Origin: an uncultured Actinomycetes bacterium
GTDB lineage: Bacteria > Actinomycetota > Acidimicrobiia > Acidimicrobiales > Ilumatobacteraceae
Assembly (NCBI GenBank): GCA_937927625.1
Contig: CALBSD010000097.1
Coordinates: 1 to 64,000 of the forward strand
DNA length: 64,000 nt
Direction: 5' to 3'
Of this stretch, positions 18,275 through 26,923 are shown piece by piece. The translations under genes were made by a program, and so were the position numbers. The notes beneath the pieces are model-generated. The model saw nothing but the letters and a program-made list of their open reading frames with translations. It was not told the origin of the DNA and did not search any database. Each line of letters begins with the position of its first letter. Position 1 is the stretch's first letter.

Positions 18275-20554
18275 TTACGCGAGAGCGTGAAGAATCGCTC
18301 GGGCAATTTCGTCTTTATATGACTTGTCGGAGATGCGACCTCCACCCGATTCGCGAACATAGAAGGAGTCCACTACTTCATTGCCCAGCGTCAACACACG
18401 TGCGTGTCGAATGTCGAGGCCCAAATCCGCGATGGCCTTCGTGATGCGATGCAGCACACCCACCATGTCTGGTGCACGCACTTCAAGGAAAGTTGCGTTT
18501 GACGATGCTGTGTCATCAAATCGCACCGTGGGTGCAGAGGGTTTTAGTGCTGATGTTGCTCGACGTGGACGAGCATTAGCTGCTCGATCTGCAAGTCGAG
18601 ATTCAAGCGCGAGTCGTCCCGACAACGCACGTTCAAGATTTGAAACGATCGGTTCCCAATCAATGTCTCCATGAGGGCTGATCACACGGAATTCCGAAGC
18701 AGCCATTCCTTGTTCATCAGAGTGTGCTTCGGCCCCTAAAACGTCGAGGCCACTGAGTGCAAGAACACCTGCAACTTTGCTGAACGTACCGGGGCGGTCA
18801 GGACTCACAACGGTGACGCGATCAGGAAGAGCCCGAATTGCTACATCGCCTGTCGCCATCATTTCCAACACACCTGCATCGGGGAAGAGACGCCACATCA
18901 CTTCTTGCACATCGCCGCCACCAAGAACATGGCGCGTGCGATCAACGAGAAGTGCAATCAGTTCTGATTTCCAATCGCTCCATGCAGAAGGTCCAGTTGC
19001 TTTCGAGTCAGCTTCCGTCAACGCATGTAGAAGGTCGAGCACAACAACACTGCCCAACCGCTCCGCAACCATTGTGATGGTTGCGTCGTCTGAAAGGTCG
19101 CGACGTGTTGCAGTGTCGGCCAGCAACAGGTGATGTTCAATGAGCGAACAAACGATGCTCTTATCGGCATCAGAGAGTCCCATACGCGAGCCAATGACAT
19201 CGAACATTTCAACGCCCACTTCGGTGTGGTCGCCTGGATATCCCTTACCGATGTCGTGGAAGAGCGCGCCGATCACCAAAAGGTCAGGTCGCGCAACACG
19301 ATCAATAACGGCGACAGCATTCGCCACTGTCTGCCATAGATGACGGTCAACGGTGTAGCGATGGAAAGCATTGCGTTGCGGCTTACTGCGCACTGGTGCC
19401 CATTCGGGAAGAACGCGCACCAACAAGTTGCGTTGGTCCAAAGATTCCAAAACAGGAATCGCAGCTTCACCCTCAAGCAGAAGTGCGACAAGATCATCAC
19501 TCGCGCCAGCAGGCCACGGGTCTGGCCACTTCGGAGATTCCTGACCCAAACGGTCTAGTGATGGACGATCAATTCGCACACCTAAACGCGCTGCAGCGGT
19601 GGCGACACGCAAGAGAAGCGTGGGGTCATCGGAAACATTGACCTCTTCATCAAGATGGACTTCGCCATTGAGCAACTCAACACCTGGTGCGATTGATTGC
19701 GGGATGCTGGATCGATTCGCAGGTGGGTCGAGTCGCGACCATGCCTCGTCAGAAATCCACGCAACGCGACGTCCCACTTCTGCAATCGCTGCCATCAACT
19801 CATCATCTGAGTCATACCCCGCAAGTGCGGCAACAGGCATTTGATCTTCAAGTCGAAGAATTTCATTGGGGCGACCCGTATGACGATGCAAGGCAACACG
19901 GACATTGAGTAACACTTCATTGCACCACTCCAATTGGGAGGAATCACCGGGCAATAGTTCAAGTCCCGCTTTTACAGCCCACTGCAAAGCATGGATGTCA
20001 CGAAGTCCACCCATTCCTTCTTTCAAGTTCGGTTCAAGAAGAAATGCCACTTCACCATCTTTTGCATAACGCTCAAGAATGCGTGTGTGTAATTCGATTA
20101 ACCACTCGCGGCCACGCTTACGCCAACTATCACCGGCTTCCGCAATGACTTGCTTGCCAAGAGTTTCATTTCCTGCAATGACTCGCGCAGTGACTAACGC
20201 TGTTGCCGTATCTAGATCTGTTCCACACAACTGAATGGTTTCTTTTGGTGTGCGCACTGCATGGCCAAGCTTGATGCCTGCGTCCCACACCGGATACCAA
20301 ATACGAGAAGCGATGTCGCTGATGTCTTTGACGTTCTTGTGCACTAACAGAACATCCAGGTCGCTTTGAGGTGCAAGTTCTCGACGGCCGTATCCACCAA
20401 CTGCAATTAATGCGATGTCATCACGCTTCTTCACATCGGAAGTTGCCTCATCGAACAATTGCGCCAGCCACGAATCGGTTGCGGCGGACATTGCCTGACA
20501 CGCGGTCAAACCACGCAGAGACAAATCACCTGCGATGTCCTGACGGCTAACCAT
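18275..20554 (-). CDS. glnD: [Protein-PII] uridylyltransferase/uridylyl-removing enzyme
   Basis: A 759-residue bifunctional nitrogen sensor that uridylylates PII when glutamine is low and removes UMP when it is high. The nucleotidyltransferase site is visible as GGYGRRELAPQSDLDVLLVH (~residues 53-72). The HD hydrolase domain has LFHDIGKGYPGDHTEVG near residue 435. Two ACT domains close the protein: one with VVSPDRPGTFSKVAGVLALS, one with VRAPDMVGVLHRITKAIADL. The PII genes glnB and amtB are not adjacent. The ATG at 20554 fits the family start. The Nudix gene follows 26 bases downstream. Confidence 0.95.
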   Translation of the reverse strand: MVSRQDIAGDLSLRGLTACQAMSAATDSWLAQLFDEATSDVKKRDDIALIAVGGYGRRELAPQSDLDVLLVHKNVKDISDIASRIWYPVWDAGIKLGHAVRTPKETIQLCGTDLDTATALVTARVIAGNETLGKQVIAEAGDSWRKRGREWLIELHTRILERYAKDGEVAFLLEPNLKEGMGGLRDIHALQWAVKAGLELLPGDSSQLEWCNEVLLNVRVALHRHTGRPNEILRLEDQMPVAALAGYDSDDELMAAIAEVGRRVAWISDEAWSRLDPPANRSSIPQSIAPGVELLNGEVHLDEEVNVSDDPTLLLRVATAAARLGVRIDRPSLDRLGQESPKWPDPWPAGASDDLVALLLEGEAAIPVLESLDQRNLLVRVLPEWAPVRSKPQRNAFHRYTVDRHLWQTVANAVAVIDRVARPDLLVIGALFHDIGKGYPGDHTEVGVEMFDVIGSRMGLSDADKSIVCSLIEHHLLLADTATRRDLSDDATITMVAERLGSVVVLDLLHALTEADSKATGPSAWSDWKSELIALLVDRTRHVLGGGDVQEVMWRLFPDAGVLEMMATGDVAIRALPDRVTVVSPDRPGTFSKVAGVLALSGLDVLGAEAHSDEQGMAASEFRVISPHGDIDWEPIVSNLERALSGRLALESRLADRAANARPRRATSALKPSAPTVRFDDTASSNATFLEVRAPDMVGVLHRITKAIADLGLDIRHARVLTLGNEVVDSFYVRESGGGRISDKSYKDEIARAILHALA

Positions 20555-20654
20555 GGTGTGAGCGTACGGTGCCCGCAGAAGCCGGAAGCCCAGTTCGACG
20601 ATGGTTCACATGCTTTTTACAATTCGGGCCACCAGCCACGAAGAAGGTGCGAAA

Positions 20655-21131
20655 TTAGGAAATTTTTCCTTCGTCTCGGCGTCGTGTCAGCACTGTGGCG
20701 GCCTTCCAGGCACCCCAACTAATCCCTGCATCATGGACATCATCGGAAAGGTCTCGCCAGGTCAGTGGTCCAAATGCGTAGGTGTCGTGAGGCATCACTT
20801 GAGCGTCAAATGCGTCTCGATGCGGAACGGGCACTTCAGCCGTCATTAACGCTTGGTTTGCAAAGACATTTGCTTCTCGGATGACCTGCAACGGGTTGAA
20901 GCGCTGCTTGTCGACATCTGTAGCGAGAAGTGCCAGCAAGTCACCGGAAACCTGCTCCAGTGTTTGCGTAATGACTTCTTCAATTGCGCTCATGAGATCG
21001 GCGCCAGCATTCACGCCGCCATGCGAAGAGATCTCCAGCATCCGACGGCTGACCCACGAAGGCACCGCAGCAATGACGGCGTCGTACAAATCTTGTGGGT
21101 ACGTGTCCAAATCATTTCGAGACACATTCAT
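20655..21131 (-). CDS. Hypothetical protein, Acidimicrobiia-type
   Basis: About 158 residues from ATG 21131; the frame extends to 21197. I do not recognise the family. It is mainly helical, with AVIAAVPSWVSRRMLEISSH, an acidic amphipathic stretch ADLMSAIEEVITQTLEQV and a Trp-containing tail (WRDLSDDVHDAGISWGAW). There is no signal peptide and no membrane segment. It is divergent from the arylsulfatase gene (about 90 bases between starts) and sits 100 bases upstream of glnD on the same strand. The 20555-20654 gap shows no clear promoter or terminator. Confidence 0.7.
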   Translation of the reverse strand: MNVSRNDLDTYPQDLYDAVIAAVPSWVSRRMLEISSHGGVNAGADLMSAIEEVITQTLEQVSGDLLALLATDVDKQRFNPLQVIREANVFANQALMTAEVPVPHRDAFDAQVMPHDTYAFGPLTWRDLSDDVHDAGISWGAWKAATVLTRRRDEGKIS

Positions 21132-21223
21132 ACCGACCAACTTACCGACCGATAGAACGCACTCGATTATTCCCACGATTACGGGACGAAAGTACACTCA
21201 AAGAGCAACGCACGGAGGCCTCG

Positions 21224-23482
21224 ATGACGTTTACACCCACCACGCCTGCTGGATTCCCTGGCACTATTGGCAAGACAATCGCAGAGTCGACTCCGTACTT
21301 CCCCGATCACAATCCAGGTGCGGGCAAGCCCAACATTCTCATTGTGTTGCTTGATGACGTCGGCTTTGCCGACTTCGGTTGCTACGGCGCCGAGAACAAC
21401 ACTCCGACCATTGACGCAATCGCACAACGTGGCTTGCGCTTCTCTGGTTTCCACACCACAGCAATGTGCTCCACAACTCGCGCAGCACTTCTCACTGGTC
21501 GTAACCACCACTCGGTGGGCGTTGGATGTCTCGCCAACTTTGACAGTGGCTATCCCGGTTACCGCGGCAAGATCACGCACGAAGCCGGAACATTGGCAGA
21601 GATGCTGCGCCCTCACGGGTACCGCAATTACATGGTGGGTAAATGGCATGTCACGCCACTCACCGAGACTGGCCCCACAGGTCCATTTGATGGATGGCCA
21701 CTCGCACGTGGGTTTGATCGTTTCTACGGTTTCCTCGATGCGGAAACAGACCAGTACAGCCCCGAAGTTGTACGCGATAACACACACGTCACTGCACCAG
21801 GCACGTACTGGACTGGGTATCACCTCACCGAAGACCTCATCGACAATGCAATTACGTACGTTGCCGATCACACGGCAGGAGCACCTGATGCTCCGTGGAT
21901 GATGCTTCTTGCACCCGGTGCTTGTCACGCGCCGCACCAAGCACCCGTTGAATACATCGACCGTTGCGAAAAGAATTATCTCGATGGTTGGGATGCAGCG
22001 CGCGAGCGTCGCCTCGCAAATCAGATCAAGTTAGGCATTGTTCCACCTGACACAGAATTGCCACCGCGCAATGAATGGGTCCTTCCATGGGAGGACGTAC
22101 CAGTGGAACAAAAGCCGCTGTCCGTTCGCCTCATGGCTGCATACGCAGCAATGCTCGAACACTTTGATGACCACCTTGCACGCCTCGTCAAGCAACTTGA
22201 AGATTCAGGGCAACTCGATAACACCGTCATCATGGTGATGAGCGATAACGGCGCAAGCCAGGAAGGTGGACCATTCGGTTTCGTCAATGCAATGGGCCCT
22301 TTCAACCTCATTGCTGAAAGCATCGAAGACAAGATCGCAAAGATTGATGACATCGGTGGACCCGATACGCACAGCAACTTCCCTTGGGGTTGGGCGATGA
22401 CGGCCAACACTCCGTTGAAGCGTTATAAGCAGAACACGCACTCTGGCGGCATCCGTGATCCATTCCTTCTTGCTTGGCCCGGAGTTGTGAAAGACGAAGG
22501 TGGCGTGCGCCATAACTTCTGCCATGCAGTTGACCTTGCGCCCACAATTCTTGAAATGTTGGGTCTTGAAGCACCGACAACAATCAATGGCATTTCACAG
22601 ATGCCTATTGAAGGTCAGTCATTCGCATCTGTGCTGAGTGACCCCACCGCAACCATCAAGCGCGGACCGCAATATTTCGAAATGTTCGGACACCGCGGCA
22701 TTGTCGTTGATGGTTGGAAAGCAGTGGCGTATCACCAGATGGGCACAGCGTTTGAAGACGATGTGTGGGAGCTGTATCACCTCGCTGAAGACTTCAATGA
22801 GTGCAACGACCTCGCGGCGAAAGAGCCTGAACGACTTGCTGCATTAATTGAACTGTGGTGGCAGGAAGCCGACAAGAACAAAGTTCTTCCACTTGACGAT
22901 CGCTTCGCGCCTCGATTTGCAGAGAACGCCGAACGTCATCGCGGAAACCGTTCGCGCTACACCTTCTGGAAAGGCATGGGCCACATTCCATCCGACGTCG
23001 CACCGGATTTGCGCAGTCGTTCGTACACCATCTCGGCATACATCGATGTTCCTGCAGAAGGCTGCGAGGGTGTCCTCATTTCTCACGGTGACTTAACCAG
23101 TGGATACAGCCTCTTCATCCGCGACGGTTATCTCGAACATGACCTCAACATTGGTGGCAGCCATCAGATGTTGAAGTCAGATCGAAAGATCACTCCCGGT
23201 GCTCACATCGTTGGTGTTCGCATGAAGCGCAATGGCAATGAGGGAACACTCACGATGTTCATCGATGATGTTGAAGTGGGCACCATGACCACCGAAAACA
23301 TCTTCTGGCTCTTGATCTCATGGTCAGGACTTGACATTGGCCTTGACCGAGGAACGCCTGTGAGCCACTACAACTCACCATTCGTTTTCACGGGGGACCT
23401 CTTCAAAGTGGAAATCAACTTGGACGACGACCAAGTTCTTGACTTCCATGGCGCAAGCCGCGCCACCATGGCACGCGACTAA
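21224..23482 (+). CDS. Arylsulfatase-type sulfatase
   Basis: About 752 residues from ATG 21224, which has GGAGG five bases upstream; the longer frame to 21095 is not conserved. The sulfatase fold is clear: NILIVLLDDVGFADFGCYG with the metal Asp pair, the formylglycine region MCSTTRAALLTGRNHH (Cys82), MVGKWHVTP, a MVMSDNGASQEGGP metal motif and the HSGGIRDPFLLAWPG region. The C-terminal ~180 residues form an extra beta-rich domain. The modification motif reads C-S-T-T-R rather than the consensus C-x-P-x-R. It hydrolyses organic sulfate esters; no signal peptide is apparent, so it may be cytoplasmic. Confidence 0.93.
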   Translation: MTFTPTTPAGFPGTIGKTIAESTPYFPDHNPGAGKPNILIVLLDDVGFADFGCYGAENNTPTIDAIAQRGLRFSGFHTTAMCSTTRAALLTGRNHHSVGVGCLANFDSGYPGYRGKITHEAGTLAEMLRPHGYRNYMVGKWHVTPLTETGPTGPFDGWPLARGFDRFYGFLDAETDQYSPEVVRDNTHVTAPGTYWTGYHLTEDLIDNAITYVADHTAGAPDAPWMMLLAPGACHAPHQAPVEYIDRCEKNYLDGWDAARERRLANQIKLGIVPPDTELPPRNEWVLPWEDVPVEQKPLSVRLMAAYAAMLEHFDDHLARLVKQLEDSGQLDNTVIMVMSDNGASQEGGPFGFVNAMGPFNLIAESIEDKIAKIDDIGGPDTHSNFPWGWAMTANTPLKRYKQNTHSGGIRDPFLLAWPGVVKDEGGVRHNFCHAVDLAPTILEMLGLEAPTTINGISQMPIEGQSFASVLSDPTATIKRGPQYFEMFGHRGIVVDGWKAVAYHQMGTAFEDDVWELYHLAEDFNECNDLAAKEPERLAALIELWWQEADKNKVLPLDDRFAPRFAENAERHRGNRSRYTFWKGMGHIPSDVAPDLRSRSYTISAYIDVPAEGCEGVLISHGDLTSGYSLFIRDGYLEHDLNIGGSHQMLKSDRKITPGAHIVGVRMKRNGNEGTLTMFIDDVEVGTMTTENIFWLLISWSGLDIGLDRGTPVSHYNSPFVFTGDLFKVEINLDDDQVLDFHGASRATMARD

Positions 23483-24673
23483 TTACCGCCTGCCGCCAGC
23501 CGGCACATCGCGGAAGGGCATGTCCCTGTCCACTTCAGGTTCCTTTGGTAATCCCAAAATGCGCTCGCCGATGATGTTGCGTTGTACCTGGTCTGTTCCG
23601 CCACCAATGGAAGTGAAATACGCATTCAGTTGTGAATAGTTCGCATCACGTGCTCGTGGATTCTGATCGCCGTCAAGCGTTCCCTCTGCCCCCAACAATT
23701 CGCCTTGGATGTGTCCGGCAAAGTGCAAGAGACCACTCATCGCCAACTTTCCAAAAGATGCCAACGGAGATGAACCGCCACCAGCCGCCATTGCTTTGGA
23801 ACGGTCATTGTTCCAATCATTTACCAAGCGCATGCAATGCAACTTCGCCAACTTTTGCCGCATCGCTGGGTCGGTATTTTTCCCAACAGATTGCGCAAGC
23901 TTTACTAATGACAAATCAGGCAATGGAATATGCCCCATTGCAGTTGCCGTTGCACCACCAGCTGGACCACGCGGTCCACGACGAGAGATACCCATCATCG
24001 CGCGTTCGTATGCGAGTGCACTCTGAAGCACCCACCATCCCTGATTGAGTTCACCCAACATATTGACGGCAGGAATACGTGCGTCGGTGATGAACACCTC
24101 GTTGAAGCGAGAGTCACCAGTTGCTTGTCGCAGTGGTCGTACTTCGACACCAGCCTGCTTCATTGGTAAATAGAAAAAGGAAATTCCGCGGTGCTTTGGC
24201 TGATCCCAATCGGTGCGCGCAATCAACATTCCGAAGTCGGCATCTTTGGCTCCCGAGGTCCACACCTTCTGACCGTTAATAATCCATTCGTCGCCATCGC
24301 GTACTGCAGTCGTACGAATGCCAGCTAAGTCAGATCCTGCGCCCGGTTCGCTGTACAACAAGCACATTGCGATTTCATCCATCAACAACGGACGAATGAA
24401 TTTTGCCTTCAACTCTGCAGTGCCAAAACCAACAACAGCACCTGCCCACAAGTTGGACTTGTCTTGGCCGGTGCCAGGTGCCCCAGCTGCAATAAACAGG
24501 GCTTCTACTTCCATTGCAGTGTCGTCATCGAGAGCTCGACCCATGCAATCTTCTGGCCACCGCAATGCAGCCCATCGATGATCAATGACGAGTTCTTTCC
24601 ATTTCGCCAAGTCCATCTCTGGCGACCAATGCGTCGCAAGAAATTCACGTGCTTCATCAATTACGTTTGCCAT
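23483..24673 (-). CDS. Acyl-CoA dehydrogenase family protein
   Basis: About 396 residues from ATG 24673; a GTG three codons earlier is possible. FAD-dependent acyl-CoA dehydrogenase marks include MCLLYSEPGAGSDLAGIRT (the FAD/substrate segment), GDEWIINGQKVWTSGA, RGISFFYLPM and a C-terminal GGTDQVQRNIIGERILGLP that interacts with FAD. It oxidises an acyl-CoA or a CoA-ester of a ring catabolite in the cytoplasm. It is tail-to-tail with the sulfatase with no gap. Confidence 0.93.
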   Translation of the reverse strand: MANVIDEAREFLATHWSPEMDLAKWKELVIDHRWAALRWPEDCMGRALDDDTAMEVEALFIAAGAPGTGQDKSNLWAGAVVGFGTAELKAKFIRPLLMDEIAMCLLYSEPGAGSDLAGIRTTAVRDGDEWIINGQKVWTSGAKDADFGMLIARTDWDQPKHRGISFFYLPMKQAGVEVRPLRQATGDSRFNEVFITDARIPAVNMLGELNQGWWVLQSALAYERAMMGISRRGPRGPAGGATATAMGHIPLPDLSLVKLAQSVGKNTDPAMRQKLAKLHCMRLVNDWNNDRSKAMAAGGGSSPLASFGKLAMSGLLHFAGHIQGELLGAEGTLDGDQNPRARDANYSQLNAYFTSIGGGTDQVQRNIIGERILGLPKEPEVDRDMPFRDVPAGGRR

Positions 24674-24734
24674 GCGCCCCACGTTTCAACAGCCATCAAC
24701 TTAGACGCACCTCATTGCTGCATCGAAGTTCGAG

Positions 24735-25118
24735 CTAGAGAACTCGAGACTGGCGATACTTGCGAATGAGTCCAACTAATGAGAACGAACCAAGGATCGT
24801 GAACGCGCCGATGATGATTGCATAGGTCAATGCGGGCATGGACTTTCCCGCCGCCAACATGTAGAGATCTGGCGCAATAAACCCAACGACACCCATGACC
24901 CCCCACCAAAAGGCCGGTGTCCGACGATGGTCAATCAGGCTCGTCACACAACGGGCAGATCCGATTCCATAAGGAATCGAGGACCCAATCTCTACAACCG
25001 CGAAAATCATCGTGTTGACGCCATATTTCGAAAGCCACGTATCGACCGCGAAAATGCGAAAACATGCCCACCCAGCCACCGCTAATAGCCATGCATATTG
25101 AAGTATCCGACGGCGCAT
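24735..25118 (-). CDS. Small integral membrane protein, unknown
   Basis: A 127-residue protein with four hydrophobic segments (about residues 5-25, 35-50, 68-88 and 96-117). Loops are short and the C-terminal tail is basic (LIRKYRQSRVL). No family motif is recognised. It may be a small transporter-like or sensor protein, but nothing supports a choice. It starts divergently from the Pcs-like gene with only about 30-120 bases between. Confidence 0.68.
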   Translation of the reverse strand: MRRRILQYAWLLAVAGWACFRIFAVDTWLSKYGVNTMIFAVVEIGSSIPYGIGSARCVTSLIDHRRTPAFWWGVMGVVGFIAPDLYMLAAGKSMPALTYAIIIGAFTILGSFSLVGLIRKYRQSRVL

Positions 25119-25242
25119 TCAGACGACCTTAGGTCGGTTCCATCGTTAGCATGGGTACATCAGTAATGCAGACCAAACTTCCTCAGAGGCGCGTCTCGAC
25201 CTCTCGATTCACTTACTCACCGTCACTGGTGTTCTTGCCGGC

Positions 25243-25878
25243 ATGGCAGCACTTGTTTCGGTGGTCGACGACTCCCCTCGCCTTGCAATTGTGTGGCTTC
25301 TGGTTGCCCAGGTCATCGATGGCATCGACGGCCCGATCGCTCGACGTTGGCTCAGCGACACCGCGAAGCCCAAGTACGACGGCTACATCTTGGACCTTGT
25401 CATTGACTACGTCACGTGTGTCCTGGTGCCAGCCTTCTTCATGTATCGATTTAACGTTGTGCCGCACAATGCCATCGGCATGGCCTCAATCGCTGCCGTG
25501 CTTGGCTCATCAGCTCTGTGGTTCAGCCGCACCACAATCGAAAACGAAGAACACTGGTTCCTTGGCTTCCCCTCTTCGTGGAACATGATTATTCCCACAC
25601 TTTTTATTGTGTCTCCTCGCACGGACATCAACGTCCTTGTATGCGTTGCGCTTTCGATGCTGTCTCTCACCGATGTTCAATTCCCACACGTATTGAAAGT
25701 GAAGACGTACCGCCGTTGCACAATGACTGCGATGATTCTGTGGAGTCTTCTCATGGTGCTGAACAGTTACACGCTTCCTGACACCAACGTTGTTGCGAAG
25801 TACGCGATGATTCTCGGACCAGCGTGGCTTGCGTTTGTCGTCGTAACTCGACTCATCAATAACCGCACCGCTGATTAG
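25243..25878 (+). CDS. pcs: Phosphatidylcholine synthase-like CDP-alcohol phosphotransferase
   Basis: A membrane protein of 211 residues from ATG 25243, with the CDP-alcohol phosphotransferase signature DGIDGPIARR followed by the GYILDLVID aspartates. The order of about eight hydrophobic segments matches Pcs, which joins choline to CDP-diacylglycerol. The conserved part seems to begin upstream: the same frame is open from 25150 and reads LDLSIHLLTVTGVLAG just before this Met, as expected of Pcs N-termini, yet it has no ATG, GTG or TTG. Either a non-standard start is used or an indel separates it from the ATG at 25151 in another frame. It is probably cotranscribed with dtd two bases downstream. 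Confidence 0.82.
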   Translation: MAALVSVVDDSPRLAIVWLLVAQVIDGIDGPIARRWLSDTAKPKYDGYILDLVIDYVTCVLVPAFFMYRFNVVPHNAIGMASIAAVLGSSALWFSRTTIENEEHWFLGFPSSWNMIIPTLFIVSPRTDINVLVCVALSMLSLTDVQFPHVLKVKTYRRCTMTAMILWSLLMVLNSYTLPDTNVVAKYAMILGPAWLAFVVVTRLINNRTAD

Positions 25879-25880
25879 TC

Positions 25881-26330
25881 ATGCGTGCTCTGATTCAGAG
25901 AGTTCTTCACGCATCTGTCGATGCAGAAGTAGATGGTCAAACAATTCGCACTGGCGAGATCGAAAAGGGTTTGCTTGTTTTCGTTGGTGTGACACATACG
26001 GACACTGAGCAGAATGCCGTAAAAATGGCCGACAAGATCTGGAATCTTCGCATGATGGAAGACGCCGATGGTGTGATGAATTTGTCCGTTGCAGACACCA
26101 CAAAGAATGTCTTAGTAGTCAGTCAATTCACGTTGTACGGCGATGCGAATTCCGGTCGTCGTCCATCTTGGATTTCTGCGGCAAAGCCCGAAGCGGCTGA
26201 ACCACTTGTCACCAAAGTTGTCGATGAATTGCGGCGCCTCGGCGCCAACGTTGAGACAGGTCGTTTCCGCACCTACATGCAGGTGTCGTTGGTGAACGAC
26301 GGTCCATCCACTTTGATGCTGGAGAACTAA
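25881..26330 (+). CDS. dtd: D-aminoacyl-tRNA deacylase
   Basis: A 149-residue enzyme that hydrolyses D-amino acids (and glycine) wrongly attached to tRNA. Family signatures are the start MRALIQRVLHASVDAEV, GLLVFVGVTHTDT, the SQFTLYGDANSGRRPSW active-site region and the C-terminal MQVSLVNDGPSTLMLE with the gating NDGP motif. Length is the usual ~145-150. It begins two bases after the Pcs-like stop. Confidence 0.95.
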   Translation: MRALIQRVLHASVDAEVDGQTIRTGEIEKGLLVFVGVTHTDTEQNAVKMADKIWNLRMMEDADGVMNLSVADTTKNVLVVSQFTLYGDANSGRRPSWISAAKPEAAEPLVTKVVDELRRLGANVETGRFRTYMQVSLVNDGPSTLMLEN

Positions 26331-26391
26331 TAATTCCTTTGCCAATTGACATTTGAGCGCCACACATGGCGTCATGTCACAGAAATCCAAG

Positions 26392-26409
26392 TATCAACTT
26401 AAGTTGATA
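26392..26409. promoter_or_regulatory. 18-bp perfect palindrome, likely autoregulatory operator
   Basis: The 18 bases TATCAACTTAAGTTGATA read identically on both strands. The last base is the A of the ATG of the 26409 gene, so bound protein would cover the start. No Shine-Dalgarno lies in the normal place, which suggests a leaderless mRNA or one whose 5' end is in the palindrome. The HTH protein encoded second in the pair is the natural candidate to bind here. Confidence 0.65.
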
Positions 26410-26639
26410 TGCTAAGTCCAGAGATTCTGCCAACTGCTCGGAAACACGGAATCTCCGATGAAGACATGTTGCATGCACTCCGTAATCCAATCGGGTCATT
26501 TGATTTAGACGAAATCATGATGACCATAGGTTCGTCTACCTCTGGTCAGTTGTTAGAAGTTGGCTTTGTCCCCACGAATTCACATGTGTTGATCATCCAT
26601 GCAATGTTCGCCCGACAAAAATTTTTGAGGAATTTATGA
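26409..26639 (+). CDS. Small protein, first gene of a toxin-antitoxin-like pair
   Basis: A 76-residue protein with a compact alpha-beta pattern: ARKHGISDEDMLHALRNPI, DEIMMTIGSSTSG, QLLEVGFV, then HVLIIHAMFARQKFL. This resembles short toxin-like proteins (BrnT/RelE-type size and ending in a His-Ala-Met-x-x-R tail) found with an HTH partner. The toxin label is inference, as no catalytic residues can be proven by reading. Its stop overlaps the start of the next gene (ATGA at 26636-26639). The 18-bp palindrome lies at its start codon. Confidence 0.6.
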   Translation: MLSPEILPTARKHGISDEDMLHALRNPIGSFDLDEIMMTIGSSTSGQLLEVGFVPTNSHVLIIHAMFARQKFLRNL

Positions 26640-26923
26640 AGAAGAAAAATCCGAAATCTGGTCGCCGCGCATTGGAGGATATTGAGGCCTTCCTAAAAGA
26701 CGTAGAGACGTGGGACGATCTCAATGAGCGAAAGCTCAGCAAAGAGGAGATGGCGATTACTTCTGCATTGCTGGAACGAAGCATTTGGGATCGTGAACTA
26801 TGTCGAACAATTTCCATTGCAAGAACTTCTGGTACGACATGGGAGCGAATCGGCCAATTACTGGGGATTTCTCCGCAAGCAGCTCACAAGAAATATGCAC
26901 CGCTTATGAAAGACGCGAGTTAG
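26636..26923 (+). CDS. HTH protein, probable antitoxin of the pair
   Basis: A 95-residue protein. The N-terminus is basic (MKKKNPKSGRRALED), the middle is an acidic amphipathic helical stretch, and the C-terminus has a helix-turn-helix pattern, ARTSGTTWERIGQLLGIS followed by PQAAHKKY. The layout (toxin-contact N-terminus, DNA-binding C-terminus) suits an antitoxin and autorepressor. It overlaps the upstream gene by four bases and shares its stop bases TTAG with the convergent lysE gene. Confidence 0.62.
   Translation: MKKKNPKSGRRALEDIEAFLKDVETWDDLNERKLSKEEMAITSALLERSIWDRELCRTISIARTSGTTWERIGQLLGISPQAAHKKYAPLMKDAS

Noticed and set aside
25151..25588. A 145-codon plus-strand frame over the Pcs-like gene
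   Set aside because: Beyond its first codons it has no CDP-alcohol phosphotransferase motif and lacks membrane character; the 25243 frame carries the signature. Only its start region is of interest, for the start-codon puzzle.
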